From Candidatus Poribacteria bacterium (GTDB lineage Bacteria; Poribacteria; WGA-4E; PCPOR2b): a stretch of DNA of 64,000 nt. The notes under the pieces were generated by a model, which had not been told where the DNA came from, did no database searches, and saw nothing but the letters and a program-made list of their open reading frames with translations. The translations under genes were made by a program, and so were the position numbers. Shown piece by piece: positions 9,121 to 18,402 of the stretch. The stretch is from the NCBI GenBank assembly GCA_022822005.1, contig JAJECO010000050.1, forward strand, positions 1 through 64,000, given 5' to 3'. Within the stretch, counting starts at the first letter, position 1, and every line of letters starts with the position of its first letter.

Positions 9121-11241
9121 TTACATCAACGCAATCCGCTCAAGTGATTCAATCATCCGCTGAAACGCCTCTGCCAACCGCTCTACTTCGATCGCCGCCT
9201 GTTTTTCATCCTTCATTTCTAACGCATCTTGGATTCCTGGAAAAACGGTTGCAGCATATCCGCTATAGAGACCCGGCGCATAAGCAAGATGCTTAAACCA
9301 CGGGCGCATCGGTAATCCCGATTCAGAAGTTAATATTCTTTCTAAGTCTTGTAAGCTGCGATTAATTTCTACTGTTTCACCGATCTCTCCATTTTCCAGC
9401 CGAATGCGGAGTGTACGGTGGACCTTGGCTGCAACTTTTTCCCACTGTCGAAGTAATGCACGGAGTCGTTCCGGGTTGTCCTTAGTGATGATGCTCTGCT
9501 TATTTTCATTTTGCAGTGCTTTCAAATAACTTAATAATTCGTCAGCGTAGGTTGCATAATCGAATGGTAAAATATCCGCATCTGCAAGCCGTAGCGCCAT
9601 AATCCCCCAGATTTGTGCCATCGCTACGTGATACCGAAATGTTGGATCGCCGAAATGCTCCATCCAGTAGAAGGTGTCCTGCATAGCGTGATATACACCG
9701 TATGGACCATAAAATCCCATGCTGATGGAGGGAATGCCAAGATGTCCAATAAAGGGGGAGTGGTCGGACCCGCTGCCGAGATTACCAACCCGTGGAACAT
9801 GATTCTCTTGATCTTGTCGCCACGCCTCATAAACCGTTTGATGGGTCTGTGGATCCATAACGCTCTGTGTGACTTCCCTAACCAAAGGTTTCAGGGAGGG
9901 CACTGCACTCGCATAAAACTCTGTTCCCGTTGCTGCGGTGTCGACATTCAAATATGCAACTGCCTTCTGTTGAAGTTCTACTTTCAAATCTTCAGCCCAC
10001 TCCGCTGAACCAAGGATGCCGAACTCCTCTGCGTCCCAGCTTGCAAAGACGATAGTCCGTTTTGGGGAGTACCCTTTCTTCGCGAGTTGTCCCAGACAAC
10101 GTGTGACCTCCAAGAGGGTAGCAGTGCCGCTACCCGGATCTGCGGCCCCGTAAACCCACGCGTCATGGTGATTGCCGAGTATCACCCACTGATCTGGATT
10201 TTCCGTCCCTTTGAGCTTGGCTATGACATTATAGATTGGCCGATTCTTATGCTCACTTCGGACTTTGAGATGTACTTTCGCAGGCCCCGGTCCCGCATGA
10301 TATGCGAAAGGGAGTCCTCCCTGCCAATTTTGCGGTACATTTGGTCCTGCCAATGCTCTGAGCAACGGCTCCGCATCTCGATACGCCAACGGCGCGACCG
10401 GAATTTTCGGGAGATCTATTGCCTCTGAAATTGGGATGCGATGTGCGTCTTTTGTCGATGCCCAACCCGGCGTTAGCGGATCGCCAGCGTACTGGAAAAT
10501 ATACTTCACCGTTCCCCGTTGAATTGCGTCGGCAGATCGCCAAGGCCCCTTTGGATAAACATCGCCCTTTAGATATCCATCGTCCGCCGGATCCGAATAG
10601 ATGATTAGCCCCACCGCCCCCTGTTCTCCAGCAATTTTCGCTTTGACTCCGCGATAGCTACCTCCATACCTGGCGATAGCGATCTTGCCTTCGACAGAAA
10701 TTCCCATATCCGATAATCTCCGATAATCGTCAGCCAATCCTCTATTGACATAGACAAGATCAGCGGTCACCTCCCCGTCGGGAGAATATGCGTTGTAGCC
10801 TGCTACGATGTTTGTGTCATACGTATCCTTATCCCACTCCCAGCTTTCTTCCTTCCCAATTGCGAGATATCGGGTTGGTGCAATCATCTCGACACGAACT
10901 TCGATTGGATACGGCAGATAGACCTCATATTCATAGATTTTCGCGTCTAATCCGTATTCTTGATACTTATTATAGAGATATTGCGCGATTCTGTAACTGT
11001 TCTCTGTGCCGGCAAGGTGCGGTTCCTCTGTTAGACGCCGCAGCTCCCGGCGACATATTTCAGGCGAGGTCAGTTGCTTAAACGCTTCCTCATATTTTTT
11101 TTGTGAAATTGAACTCGCAGGTGTAAAACCACGAAGGATGGATGACGTTTGTGAAAATAGTGGGAAAGCAGTGATGGTAAGATAAGATATCAAGCAGAGA
11201 TGTAACCCAAGGTGACGGTTTTCTTTGGTTTGGCAAGTCAT
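9121..11241 (-). CDS. M28 peptidase, glutamate carboxypeptidase II-like
   Basis: A 706-residue exported peptidase. A hydrophobic N-terminus with a basic start (about residues 1-31) is a signal peptide. A PA domain (about 120-300) is inserted before the M28 catalytic domain, and a helical C-terminal dimerisation domain follows, the layout of PSMA/GCPII. Aligned residues: H358 (GNHHD), D368 (AADPGSG), E405/E406 (WDAEEFG), D434 (YLNVD) and H518 (VYHAMQD), matching both zinc sites and the general base. It likely releases C-terminal acidic residues from peptides outside the cytoplasm. Own promoter at 11313-11341. Confidence 0.93.
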   Translation of the reverse strand: MTCQTKENRHLGLHLCLISYLTITAFPLFSQTSSILRGFTPASSISQKKYEEAFKQLTSPEICRRELRRLTEEPHLAGTENSYRIAQYLYNKYQEYGLDAKIYEYEVYLPYPIEVRVEMIAPTRYLAIGKEESWEWDKDTYDTNIVAGYNAYSPDGEVTADLVYVNRGLADDYRRLSDMGISVEGKIAIARYGGSYRGVKAKIAGEQGAVGLIIYSDPADDGYLKGDVYPKGPWRSADAIQRGTVKYIFQYAGDPLTPGWASTKDAHRIPISEAIDLPKIPVAPLAYRDAEPLLRALAGPNVPQNWQGGLPFAYHAGPGPAKVHLKVRSEHKNRPIYNVIAKLKGTENPDQWVILGNHHDAWVYGAADPGSGTATLLEVTRCLGQLAKKGYSPKRTIVFASWDAEEFGILGSAEWAEDLKVELQQKAVAYLNVDTAATGTEFYASAVPSLKPLVREVTQSVMDPQTHQTVYEAWRQDQENHVPRVGNLGSGSDHSPFIGHLGIPSISMGFYGPYGVYHAMQDTFYWMEHFGDPTFRYHVAMAQIWGIMALRLADADILPFDYATYADELLSYLKALQNENKQSIITKDNPERLRALLRQWEKVAAKVHRTLRIRLENGEIGETVEINRSLQDLERILTSESGLPMRPWFKHLAYAPGLYSGYAATVFPGIQDALEMKDEKQAAIEVERLAEAFQRMIESLERIALM

Positions 11242-11312
11242 TAAGATGCGACCTTTCTATAGCTGGAACGGAGGGCTTTGCCCGCAACAGTTAGGAATTC
11301 AGAGTGCCTGCA

Positions 11313-11341
11313 ATGATAGCATACCTGTTGCCGGTTGTCAC
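11313..11341 (-). promoter_or_regulatory. Sigma70-type promoter for the M28 peptidase
   Basis: Read on the minus strand: -35 GTGACA (11341-11336), 17-nt spacer, -10 TATCAT (11318-11313) with an adjoining TATGC extended -10. Leader of about 65 nt to the ATG at 11241. Confidence 0.55.
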
Positions 11342-11480
11342 TGAAATTTCTAAAACCCACTTTGGTTCTGCTATGTGCTCGGTGCACCACTGCAAAAGCA
11401 GTTGACAACCTTATCCGGCGAATGCTATTCTAACCTCAACCGTCGGACATTGAAGACTCGTGTCCGCGATAAATGGATCA

Positions 11481-12122
11481 ATGGACAAATCGATTTCGCG
11501 TTTCCCGTTTTCTCTTTTCAGTCCTCAAGTGGACGATTGGATTGTCTTAGTTCTAATTCTTTGTGTAATGGCCTCCCTTGGCTGCTCAGATGACTCGGAG
11601 GTGGATACCGCAGCTGTGCAAAAAACACTGAGGCAGGGATGGACAGCCTACGATACGGGGGATTTTGCCGCTGCACTGCTCCATTTTGAGCGCGTGATTG
11701 AACTGGATGCAGGTCTCGCGGATGCGCACAATGGGCTGGGGTGGACGTACCTCAGTAGTTCACGCGAACCTGTCGAGATGGCAGAGGTGCTTGCAAAAGC
11801 GCAGGGGGCATTTGAGCGTGCTATTCGCTCAGACACCTCCAACGGAGATGCCTGGATTGGGCTAGCAGAAACACTATTTCTCCGCCGTGAAAGCGACTCG
11901 GATTTTCAAACCGCCTTGCGTGCTATCGACAACGCGTTCCAGGGTGATCACCGCACCCTCTTTCGACATGACTATCAGTCAACTGCGGATATCTATACAT
12001 TCAGAGCTACCTGCTACTACTATCTTGGAGAGACGAATCTTGCCAGATCGGCTGTTGCCAAGGCACTCCAAACCGAACCTTCAAATACCGCTGCACTGTC
12101 ACTTCAACAGTTGCTACAATAA
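11481..12122 (+). CDS. TPR-containing lipoprotein
   Basis: A 213-residue protein. From ATG 11481 (a GTG at 11460 is an alternative) the N-terminus carries a hydrophobic stretch ending in the lipobox ASLGC, followed by acidic residues. About three TPR-like helical pairs follow (GWTAYDTGDFAAALLHFERV, an ADAHNGLGWTYL-type pair, and a C-terminal LGETNLARSAVAKAL). Likely a periplasmic-facing scaffold. Transcribed away from the M28 gene. No specific partner can be named. Confidence 0.8.
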   Translation: MDKSISRFPFSLFSPQVDDWIVLVLILCVMASLGCSDDSEVDTAAVQKTLRQGWTAYDTGDFAAALLHFERVIELDAGLADAHNGLGWTYLSSSREPVEMAEVLAKAQGAFERAIRSDTSNGDAWIGLAETLFLRRESDSDFQTALRAIDNAFQGDHRTLFRHDYQSTADIYTFRATCYYYLGETNLARSAVAKALQTEPSNTAALSLQQLLQ

Positions 12123-12201
12123 CCAAAAATCCATTCTCTTTGCGCTAAGCGAACAAATTGAACCAAAAACAGTAAGTATCTAATTCATGGGAGAATTCAG
12201 T

Positions 12202-12978
12202 ATGTTATTAGAGGGCAAGAAGGCATTAATTACCGGCTCACGACGCGGGATTGGGCGAGGGATCGCTCTTGCGTTAGCACAAAACGGTTGTGACATTGGA
12301 CTTAATGATATTGAACATGATGAGTCCGCGGATCGGACAATTGGACTTATTGGTGAAACGGGCCGGAAATGTACCTTCACGGTCGCTGATATCAGTACTG
12401 GTGATTCAGTAAACGCGTTGTTCGACGAGTTCCTCGCCGAACACGGTCGGATCGATATTCTGGTAAATAATCCGTATTGGTCGGAAAATATGCCATTCCT
12501 GAAAATCACCGAACAGGTTTGGGATCGAACGATGGCGGTGAGTTTGAAGGGATACTTCCTGTGCAGTCAACGCGCCGCAAAAGAGATGATTAATCAAGGA
12601 TCCGGCGGAAGAATTGTCAGTATCTCGTCTATACATTCCGTGCGTGTTTGGGAGGAGGACACCGCCTACGGCGTTGCAAAAGCGGGAGTGATTCGCTTAA
12701 TGATGAGCGCTGCGCGGGATTTAGCAGGAACCGGTATCACGGCAAATGCAATTGCGCCGGGCTGGATTGATAGCCGGGAGTTACCTCCAGAACAGGAACA
12801 TGAACGGGCGCAAGGTGGCGTTGGTGGCGAAGCATTAGCGTCAATTCCGAGTCGGCGAATCGGCGTGCCGCAGGACATCGCACAAGCCGCTGTTTTTCTA
12901 TGTTCCCCGATGGGTGATTATGTCAACGGCACTTGCTTGACGGTCGATGGTGGATTTCTCACACATGGAACTACTTAG
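12202..12978 (+). CDS. Short-chain dehydrogenase/reductase
   Basis: A 258-residue classical SDR. ATG 12202 is preferred over 12187 because GGGAGA sits 7 nt upstream and homologs begin at LLEGKKALITG. The nucleotide motif TGSRRGIG, catalytic Ser142/143, Tyr156 and Lys160 (YGVAK) are present. The structural NNAG motif reads NNPY, an unusual substitution. The C-terminus ends GTCLTVDGGF as in 3-oxoacyl-ACP or sugar dehydrogenase-type SDRs. Substrate unknown. Confidence 0.9.
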   Translation: MLLEGKKALITGSRRGIGRGIALALAQNGCDIGLNDIEHDESADRTIGLIGETGRKCTFTVADISTGDSVNALFDEFLAEHGRIDILVNNPYWSENMPFLKITEQVWDRTMAVSLKGYFLCSQRAAKEMINQGSGGRIVSISSIHSVRVWEEDTAYGVAKAGVIRLMMSAARDLAGTGITANAIAPGWIDSRELPPEQEHERAQGGVGGEALASIPSRRIGVPQDIAQAAVFLCSPMGDYVNGTCLTVDGGFLTHGTT

Positions 12979-13454
12979 AGTGGCGGGTTATGGTAAAAAA
13001 AAAGAGATTTGCGAAGTACCTAAAGTTCCTCCGTTAGGGTCATTTAGTTTTTCTGTAGGTGCTTGCATCCCGCCTGTCCCGATTCATCGGGGATTTATCG
13101 GGGAGGGATTTCCCAATCCCGATACTTCGATATAGGAGTGACTTCCCGACTCCAACTTTTCAAACAAAATGTGTAATAAGCCTAAAACTGAATAGCCCTA
13201 GTCCCTCCGTTCCGCCTGGCCCGCTTGCGGGGGGAGTCTTCGACCTGCAACTCCCCCGACAAATCGCTTTGGATCCCGCCTGTCCCGATTCATCGGGGAT
13301 TCTATTGGGGGAGGAGAAAATCAAAAACTACACCCTCGCAACACGCAGGAGCTTATCTACACTATCCGATCTTGCCCTATCTGGTCTCACATCTTCTCTA
13401 ACGTTGAGGTCCACTATAACGCAGTATGTCTCTCATTTTGCAAGGAACGCCCAT
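12979..13454. repeat. Repeat-rich gap upstream of sppA
   Basis: No gene is credited. The gap holds a family B element (13035-13200), a 27-nt direct repeat (13069-13095 and 13275-13301, beginning CCCGCCTGTCCCGATTCATC), GC-rich hairpins, and a possible family A right-end scrap ending CCACTATA at 13418. The sppA frame stays open through it from 13059, but that stretch is repeat sequence and carries no conserved protein. Confidence 0.6.
13035..13200. mobile_element. MITE-like element, family B
   Basis: Imperfect terminal inverted repeats: the left end TAGGGTCATTTAGTTTT matches the reverse complement of the right end AAAACTGAATAGCCCTA with few mismatches. The element is 166 bp, has no coding capacity, and contains the CCCGATTCATCGGGG hairpin found in other gaps. 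Confidence 0.6.
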
Positions 13455-15803
13455 TTGAATAAATTACATCTGCTTCTCTGCACCATACTCTCAATCCCGA
13501 TTACCTGTTCGTCTGTGGATGCTGCTTCACCTAAAGTCGGTGTGCTCCTCCCTTCTAATTCAGTGGCTATCAGCGATGATGCATTTGCTACCTTCTTTAA
13601 TCCTGCTGGTTTAGGTGCTGCACAGCGTGGCTTCAACCTCCACTATCTGCGTGCCTACGAAAGCGATTTCGGGGCTGACGACGCCCTTTTTTTATCGGCG
13701 TCAAGGGCAGGATTCGGTATGGAGTTCGCCACCGGGAAGGATGGCGTTGATTTTAATCGATATACCCTTTCGAGTGGCAGCAGCATCGGACCTTCGATCT
13801 ATTGGGGCACCGGTTATAGTTGGACTAATTCAGATGACGATGCTTACGATGAACTTGCATCGTGGTCGCTGGGACTAATGTTTCGTCGACGATTTTTATC
13901 AGCCGGTATAGTTGCACGAGACCTCAATCGCCCCCATTTCCACAGGGAGAGGCTAGGCAGGACCTACGATTTCGGGGTGGCGATTCGACCTAGTACCTCA
14001 CGCATAACCTTCTCTATGGATGCGCGGAAAACGGAAAAGGTTGCAGGCGTGGACTTCAACTTGGCTGTAGAGGTGCGTCCGTTCCGTTGGGCGACAGTGC
14101 GTGCCAGCGTGAACGATGATACCAGCTTTGACCTCCGTTTTGGGCTTAACTTCCGGCAGTTTGGGTTGGGAATGTATAATCGTTTCGATGAAAATCAGGA
14201 GTATCAGCGTAGTGCTGGATATCTTTCTCTCTCGCGCGGTTTACATACAACCCGACATATCCGTCGCAATGCTTTCCTCGACGTACAAATGGGGCAAATT
14301 GAAAAAACGCTCAAAGTTGCCAAACGAGATAAAGAGGTCGCGGGTGCATTAATCAGAATTGGTGGTAACCGCTACGGGATTGGCAGGTCACAGGAAGTTC
14401 GCCAAGCAATCTTGGATTTTAAGGCAAGCGGCAAGAAGGTCGTTGGCTATATGACCAACTGTTCGACTGGTAATTATCTACTTGCATCAGTCTGCGACCG
14501 GATCGTACTGCATCCGTCTGGCGAGGTGCGTCTGATTGGGTTGCGCTCAGAGACCTCGTTCTACAAAGGCGTACTGGACAAATTCGGAATCCGAGCCGAT
14601 TTAGAGCATATTGGTGAGTACAAATCGGCGTCAGATATCTTCACGCGGGAAGCTATGTCGGACGCGCATCGCGAAGTACAAAACGCAATCCTTGATGACC
14701 TCTACGATCAGCTGACCCAATCAATTGCAGAAGAGCGGAGCTGGACGCAAGAGGACGTGAAGCGTCTGATCGATCAAGGTCCCTTCACAGCAAAACAGGC
14801 GTTGAGTCACGGTGTTATTGACCAACTTGCTTACGGCGATGAACTCAAAGGCATAGCGAAAGATGTAACTGGAAAAAACTCCGATTTACTCAAAGCGGGC
14901 CAATACTTGGGTATCTCCGAGTATGAAAATGACTGGGAAGTTCCTCTGCCAAAGATTGCTATCATTGAAGCAGAGGGTATGATGATGACGGGCGAAAGTT
15001 TTACCGATCCGTTCACAGGCACAAGAACGATGGGCTCCACCACGATTGCTCGCGCCATCCGAAATGTACGCAAAGATTCGTCAATCAAGGCAGTTGTGCT
15101 GCGAATCGATAGCGGGGGCGGACTGGTCATCGCCGCCGATACGATTTGGCGTGAACTGATCCAGCTTAAGGAGACTAAGCCACTGATCGTTTCTATGGGC
15201 GATGTTGCTGGATCGGGCGGATACTATATCGCTGCACCAGCGGACGTTATCGTTGCTGCGCCGGGAACCATTACCGGTTCCATCGGAGTCGTCTCCGGCA
15301 AATACAGTCTCAAGGGGCTGTACGACAAGATTGGTTTGCATAAAGAAATTATCAAACGCGGGAAACATGCTGATTTTTACGCAGACTATGGGGATTATCC
15401 GACCGAAGAGCGCGCTATCATTCACGCACAGATTCAGGAAATCTATCAAGACTTTATCGCTAAAGTGGCAGAAGGACGCGGAATGACAAAAGAAGCGGTA
15501 GATCAGGTTGGTCAGGGGCGAATCTGGACAGGAAAACAGGCAAAAGGTATAGGACTCGTTGACGAATTGGGTGGTCTAACGCTTGCCCTCTCCATTGCCC
15601 GAGAAAAAGCGGGGCTTTCTCGAAAAAAGGTACAACTCCTCCGGTTGCCGCGGCAAGGGGCGTGGGAACGGTGGTTGGATGCCTTTCACGCAGCAAGATT
15701 GAGCCGTACTCCAGCGGATTGGAGATTTCCCGCGCTCTTGGACGCACTCATGGAACAACACACTTTTTTGGTGATGCCGTATAGCATAGAGGTGAACGAC
15801 TGA
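13455..15803 (+). CDS. sppA: SppA (67K-type, S49) fused to an outer-membrane-like N-terminal domain
   Basis: The TTG at 13455 gives 782 residues, has AGGA upstream, and begins a signal peptide (about residues 1-24, ending SVDAA). Residues 25-295 look like an outer-membrane beta-barrel domain: a FFNPAGL motif as in FadL/PorV-type proteins, then amphipathic Gly/aromatic-rich strands. Residues about 300-782 are a tandem S49 peptidase. The Lys of the catalytic dyad is K390 (GEYKSASD) in the first half and the Ser is S587 (DVAGSGGYY) in the second; the spacing of 197 matches E. coli SppA (K209/S409). SppA degrades cleaved signal peptides. The attached barrel-like domain is unusual. Confidence 0.85.
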   Translation: MNKLHLLLCTILSIPITCSSVDAASPKVGVLLPSNSVAISDDAFATFFNPAGLGAAQRGFNLHYLRAYESDFGADDALFLSASRAGFGMEFATGKDGVDFNRYTLSSGSSIGPSIYWGTGYSWTNSDDDAYDELASWSLGLMFRRRFLSAGIVARDLNRPHFHRERLGRTYDFGVAIRPSTSRITFSMDARKTEKVAGVDFNLAVEVRPFRWATVRASVNDDTSFDLRFGLNFRQFGLGMYNRFDENQEYQRSAGYLSLSRGLHTTRHIRRNAFLDVQMGQIEKTLKVAKRDKEVAGALIRIGGNRYGIGRSQEVRQAILDFKASGKKVVGYMTNCSTGNYLLASVCDRIVLHPSGEVRLIGLRSETSFYKGVLDKFGIRADLEHIGEYKSASDIFTREAMSDAHREVQNAILDDLYDQLTQSIAEERSWTQEDVKRLIDQGPFTAKQALSHGVIDQLAYGDELKGIAKDVTGKNSDLLKAGQYLGISEYENDWEVPLPKIAIIEAEGMMMTGESFTDPFTGTRTMGSTTIARAIRNVRKDSSIKAVVLRIDSGGGLVIAADTIWRELIQLKETKPLIVSMGDVAGSGGYYIAAPADVIVAAPGTITGSIGVVSGKYSLKGLYDKIGLHKEIIKRGKHADFYADYGDYPTEERAIIHAQIQEIYQDFIAKVAEGRGMTKEAVDQVGQGRIWTGKQAKGIGLVDELGGLTLALSIAREKAGLSRKKVQLLRLPRQGAWERWLDAFHAARLSRTPADWRFPALLDALMEQHTFLVMPYSIEVND

Positions 15804-15918
15804 TACGGGGCAATTGGTTATAGATCCACCGTGTCTGATCCACCTTCGTGATTGCTGCATCAGTTGCAGCAACCACACTGCTTCTTATATGTATTCTACG
15901 ATTAGGAGAAAGGCCGAT

Positions 15919-17064
15919 ATGAAAGTCACTAACGTTCAAACATTCCTTGTTCACCCCGGTGGCGGTAAAAATTGGTTGTTCGTCAAAGTCGAGACGGATG
16001 AGGGAATTCACGGTTGGGGTGAATGCTACACACAGGCCGATCGTGACCAGACTATTGAGATCCATGTGCATCAGCTTGGTCGTTACCTCGTTGGACGAAA
16101 CCCGTTCAATATTAAGCATTTTACCTTCATGGCATATCATGATTTTGCCGGCAAGCGTGGATCCATGGAGTTCTATTGTGCAATCAGTGGAATCGAACAA
16201 GCGTTGTGGGACATTGCTGGGAAAGCACTCAACACGCCAGTCTATAACCTGTTGGGCGGTCCGTGCCGCGAAAAGATTCGCGTCTATGCCAACGGCTGGG
16301 GAGGGAGTACCATAGAGGAGCGCGCTGAACGGGCTGTGCAACTGGTTGAGCAAGGCTTCACCGCAATGAAGTTCGATCCGTTACCCAATCCTTGGAGAAC
16401 ACACATCAGTCGCGAGGATGAACGGGAGGCTGTTGCGTGTGTTCAAGCCGTGCGGGAAGCAGTTGGACCTGATATTGATCTCTTGGTTGAGATCCACCGT
16501 CGCCTTGCACCGATCCACGCGATCCGTCTGGCGGAAATGATGGAAGAGTTTCAACCATTTTGGTACGAAGAACCCGTGTCTGCCCGAAATGTAGACGCTC
16601 TTGCGGAGGTGCGCCACTCGATTAACCTACCCGTTGTCACTGGTGAAGAACTTTACACCAAAGCAGAATTCCGTGAGGTTTTCGAGAAGAGTGCCGCCGA
16701 TATCCTAAACCCGGATGTCTGCAACTGTGGAGGCATTTTAGAGCTTAAAGAGATCGCAGCAATGGCGGAACCTTATTTCGTCGTCATGTCGCCACACAAC
16801 TACAACAGCACAACGATGGGGCTGGCGGCGACCGTGCAAGTCTGTGCAGTGATGCCTAACTTCCTTATCACCGAATACTTCGTCAATTTCACTGAGTGTG
16901 GGAATGAAATCTCAGCGCCACCTATTAAGGTTGAAGGTGGCTACATCCAACTGCCGAGCGCGCCTGGATTGGGGGTATCGCTTGATGAAACGGCGTTGGC
17001 AAAATATCCATATCAAGAATTTCCTCCCCGTCATCTGCGTCAGTTTAATGAGGAAGGACCATAG
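15919..17064 (+). CDS. Mandelate racemase / galactonate dehydratase-like enolase-superfamily enzyme
   Basis: A 381-residue protein from ATG 15919, behind AGGAGAAAGG; longer in-frame starts are discounted. The N-terminal capping domain (MKVTNVQTF...GWGE) is followed by a TIM barrel. Metal ligands are Glu in LLVEIHRR, Glu in WYEEP and Glu in TGEEL; the first is more often Asp in this superfamily. SPHNYNS supplies the His of the galactonate dehydratase-like subgroup, and MKFDP takes the position of the barrel Lys. Predicted to dehydrate a sugar acid. The exact substrate cannot be read from sequence. Confidence 0.87.
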   Translation: MKVTNVQTFLVHPGGGKNWLFVKVETDEGIHGWGECYTQADRDQTIEIHVHQLGRYLVGRNPFNIKHFTFMAYHDFAGKRGSMEFYCAISGIEQALWDIAGKALNTPVYNLLGGPCREKIRVYANGWGGSTIEERAERAVQLVEQGFTAMKFDPLPNPWRTHISREDEREAVACVQAVREAVGPDIDLLVEIHRRLAPIHAIRLAEMMEEFQPFWYEEPVSARNVDALAEVRHSINLPVVTGEELYTKAEFREVFEKSAADILNPDVCNCGGILELKEIAAMAEPYFVVMSPHNYNSTTMGLAATVQVCAVMPNFLITEYFVNFTECGNEISAPPIKVEGGYIQLPSAPGLGVSLDETALAKYPYQEFPPRHLRQFNEEGP

Positions 17065-17251
17065 AAACACGAGGTGCCCTTTCAGTTTCCGTTGCCCTGA
17101 GATTTCATCTGCTGGCGACCACAAAAATCCCTCTATTCTGGATTCGCGAACGGAACAGCGCTGCATTCCTTTCGCCTTGACGGAGCATCAGAGGGTGTGG
17201 TACAGTTGAAAATAAGAACGCTGGATTGAGAAACCAAAAGGATGTGGTCTG

Positions 17252-18340
17252 ATGCAGCAGCGTACACAAGGAAGGCGCAAACTATCGAGAGCCCTTCTGG
17301 TTTCACTGATATTGCATATTGTTTGCATGGGGACATTGAATACCGTTCAGCGGGAGGCTAAACCAGAGAAAGATGAACTCTTTCTCCAAGTGGAGATTAT
17401 CTCGCAGACACGAAAACCGACGCCCAGAAAATTGCAGCGTCCGCTACATGTCCTTCCGGTTGCCAATGTCGTGGTTCCTCAGTCTCAGCCGGTTGTCGCG
17501 ACCAATCCGGCGCTTACTCCACCCCGTCCCCAAATCGCTACAGCCGCACAGCGTCATGATTCGGACGAACAGTCGTTTTCAATGTTGACAGAAGAAGCGA
17601 TTCCGCTCTCGGCAGCGTCGAAGTCTGTTGCCGATGCCGCCTTCACTCAATCAGGTCGTGGGGTTGCGCGGGGAACGCAGACACGGTCTGCTACTGGATT
17701 GGTTCATGGCAACAAGACTGTTCCAGCGCGAGGTTCGCTCGGCCTAGAAAACGAGACGATGCTTTCAGAGGTCAGCCACTTGACACAGCCGGATATTGCG
17801 CTCATCAAGATTGGTCATCACCTGCTAAGAACACGCAAGAGCGATACGCTCGACATTGTTTTTCTTATTGACGCCAGCAAAAGCATGCGGAATGATATTG
17901 ACGCAGTGCGAAAGCATCTGAACCAGATGGCTGACCTGCTGAAGACGGAAGACTTAGATTTCACCGTGGGACTGGTGGCATTCCGAGATGGCACCAGTTT
18001 TTCCTTGCTGGGTTGGGATTTTCAGGTAACTCCCCAAACGACCTCGATTCAAGAAATAAAAGCGGAGCTGGCTGCGATCCATTGTCGGGGCGGGGAAAAA
18101 GCTCTGGATGCGCTCGTCCAAGCAGCAGCCAAAGTAAAGTTCCGTAGAGGCGCCGAGCGACGATTCATCTTGGTCACAGATGAATATGTGAGTGGCTCAT
18201 ACTCTCCGAAAAGAGTATTGAGAAAGCTGAAATCGGAGAAGATTGGCGTCAACATCATCGGGCGCGATGAACCTTTCCAAAAAATGTTGGCGCAACGCAC
18301 CGGTGGACTCTGGATGCCGATCTCCAGTTTGAGAGAATGA
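17252..18340 (+). CDS. VWA-domain protein with a TonB-like N-terminal anchor
   Basis: A 362-residue protein. A basic start and one hydrophobic segment (about residues 14-30) resemble the anchor of TonB/energy-transducer proteins. A Pro/Arg/Gln-rich, low-complexity linker runs to about residue 195. The C-terminal von Willebrand A domain (198-362) has MIDAS residues DASKS (207-211) and a late TDEY Asp (D310). AAAGGATG precedes the ATG. Probably membrane-anchored with the VWA domain in the periplasm, binding a protein through a metal ion. No partner AAA ATPase is adjacent. Confidence 0.82.
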   Translation: MQQRTQGRRKLSRALLVSLILHIVCMGTLNTVQREAKPEKDELFLQVEIISQTRKPTPRKLQRPLHVLPVANVVVPQSQPVVATNPALTPPRPQIATAAQRHDSDEQSFSMLTEEAIPLSAASKSVADAAFTQSGRGVARGTQTRSATGLVHGNKTVPARGSLGLENETMLSEVSHLTQPDIALIKIGHHLLRTRKSDTLDIVFLIDASKSMRNDIDAVRKHLNQMADLLKTEDLDFTVGLVAFRDGTSFSLLGWDFQVTPQTTSIQEIKAELAAIHCRGGEKALDALVQAAAKVKFRRGAERRFILVTDEYVSGSYSPKRVLRKLKSEKIGVNIIGRDEPFQKMLAQRTGGLWMPISSLRE

Positions 18341-18402
18341 AACAAGACATAGGACAGTTAGGCACTCATACGATAGCAAAAACCCCATAAACGGAGAGTA
18401 AA

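Noticed and set aside
13059-13454. N-terminal extension of the sppA frame
   Set aside because: It runs through repeat sequence; a signal peptide begins at the TTG at 13455 with a ribosome site.
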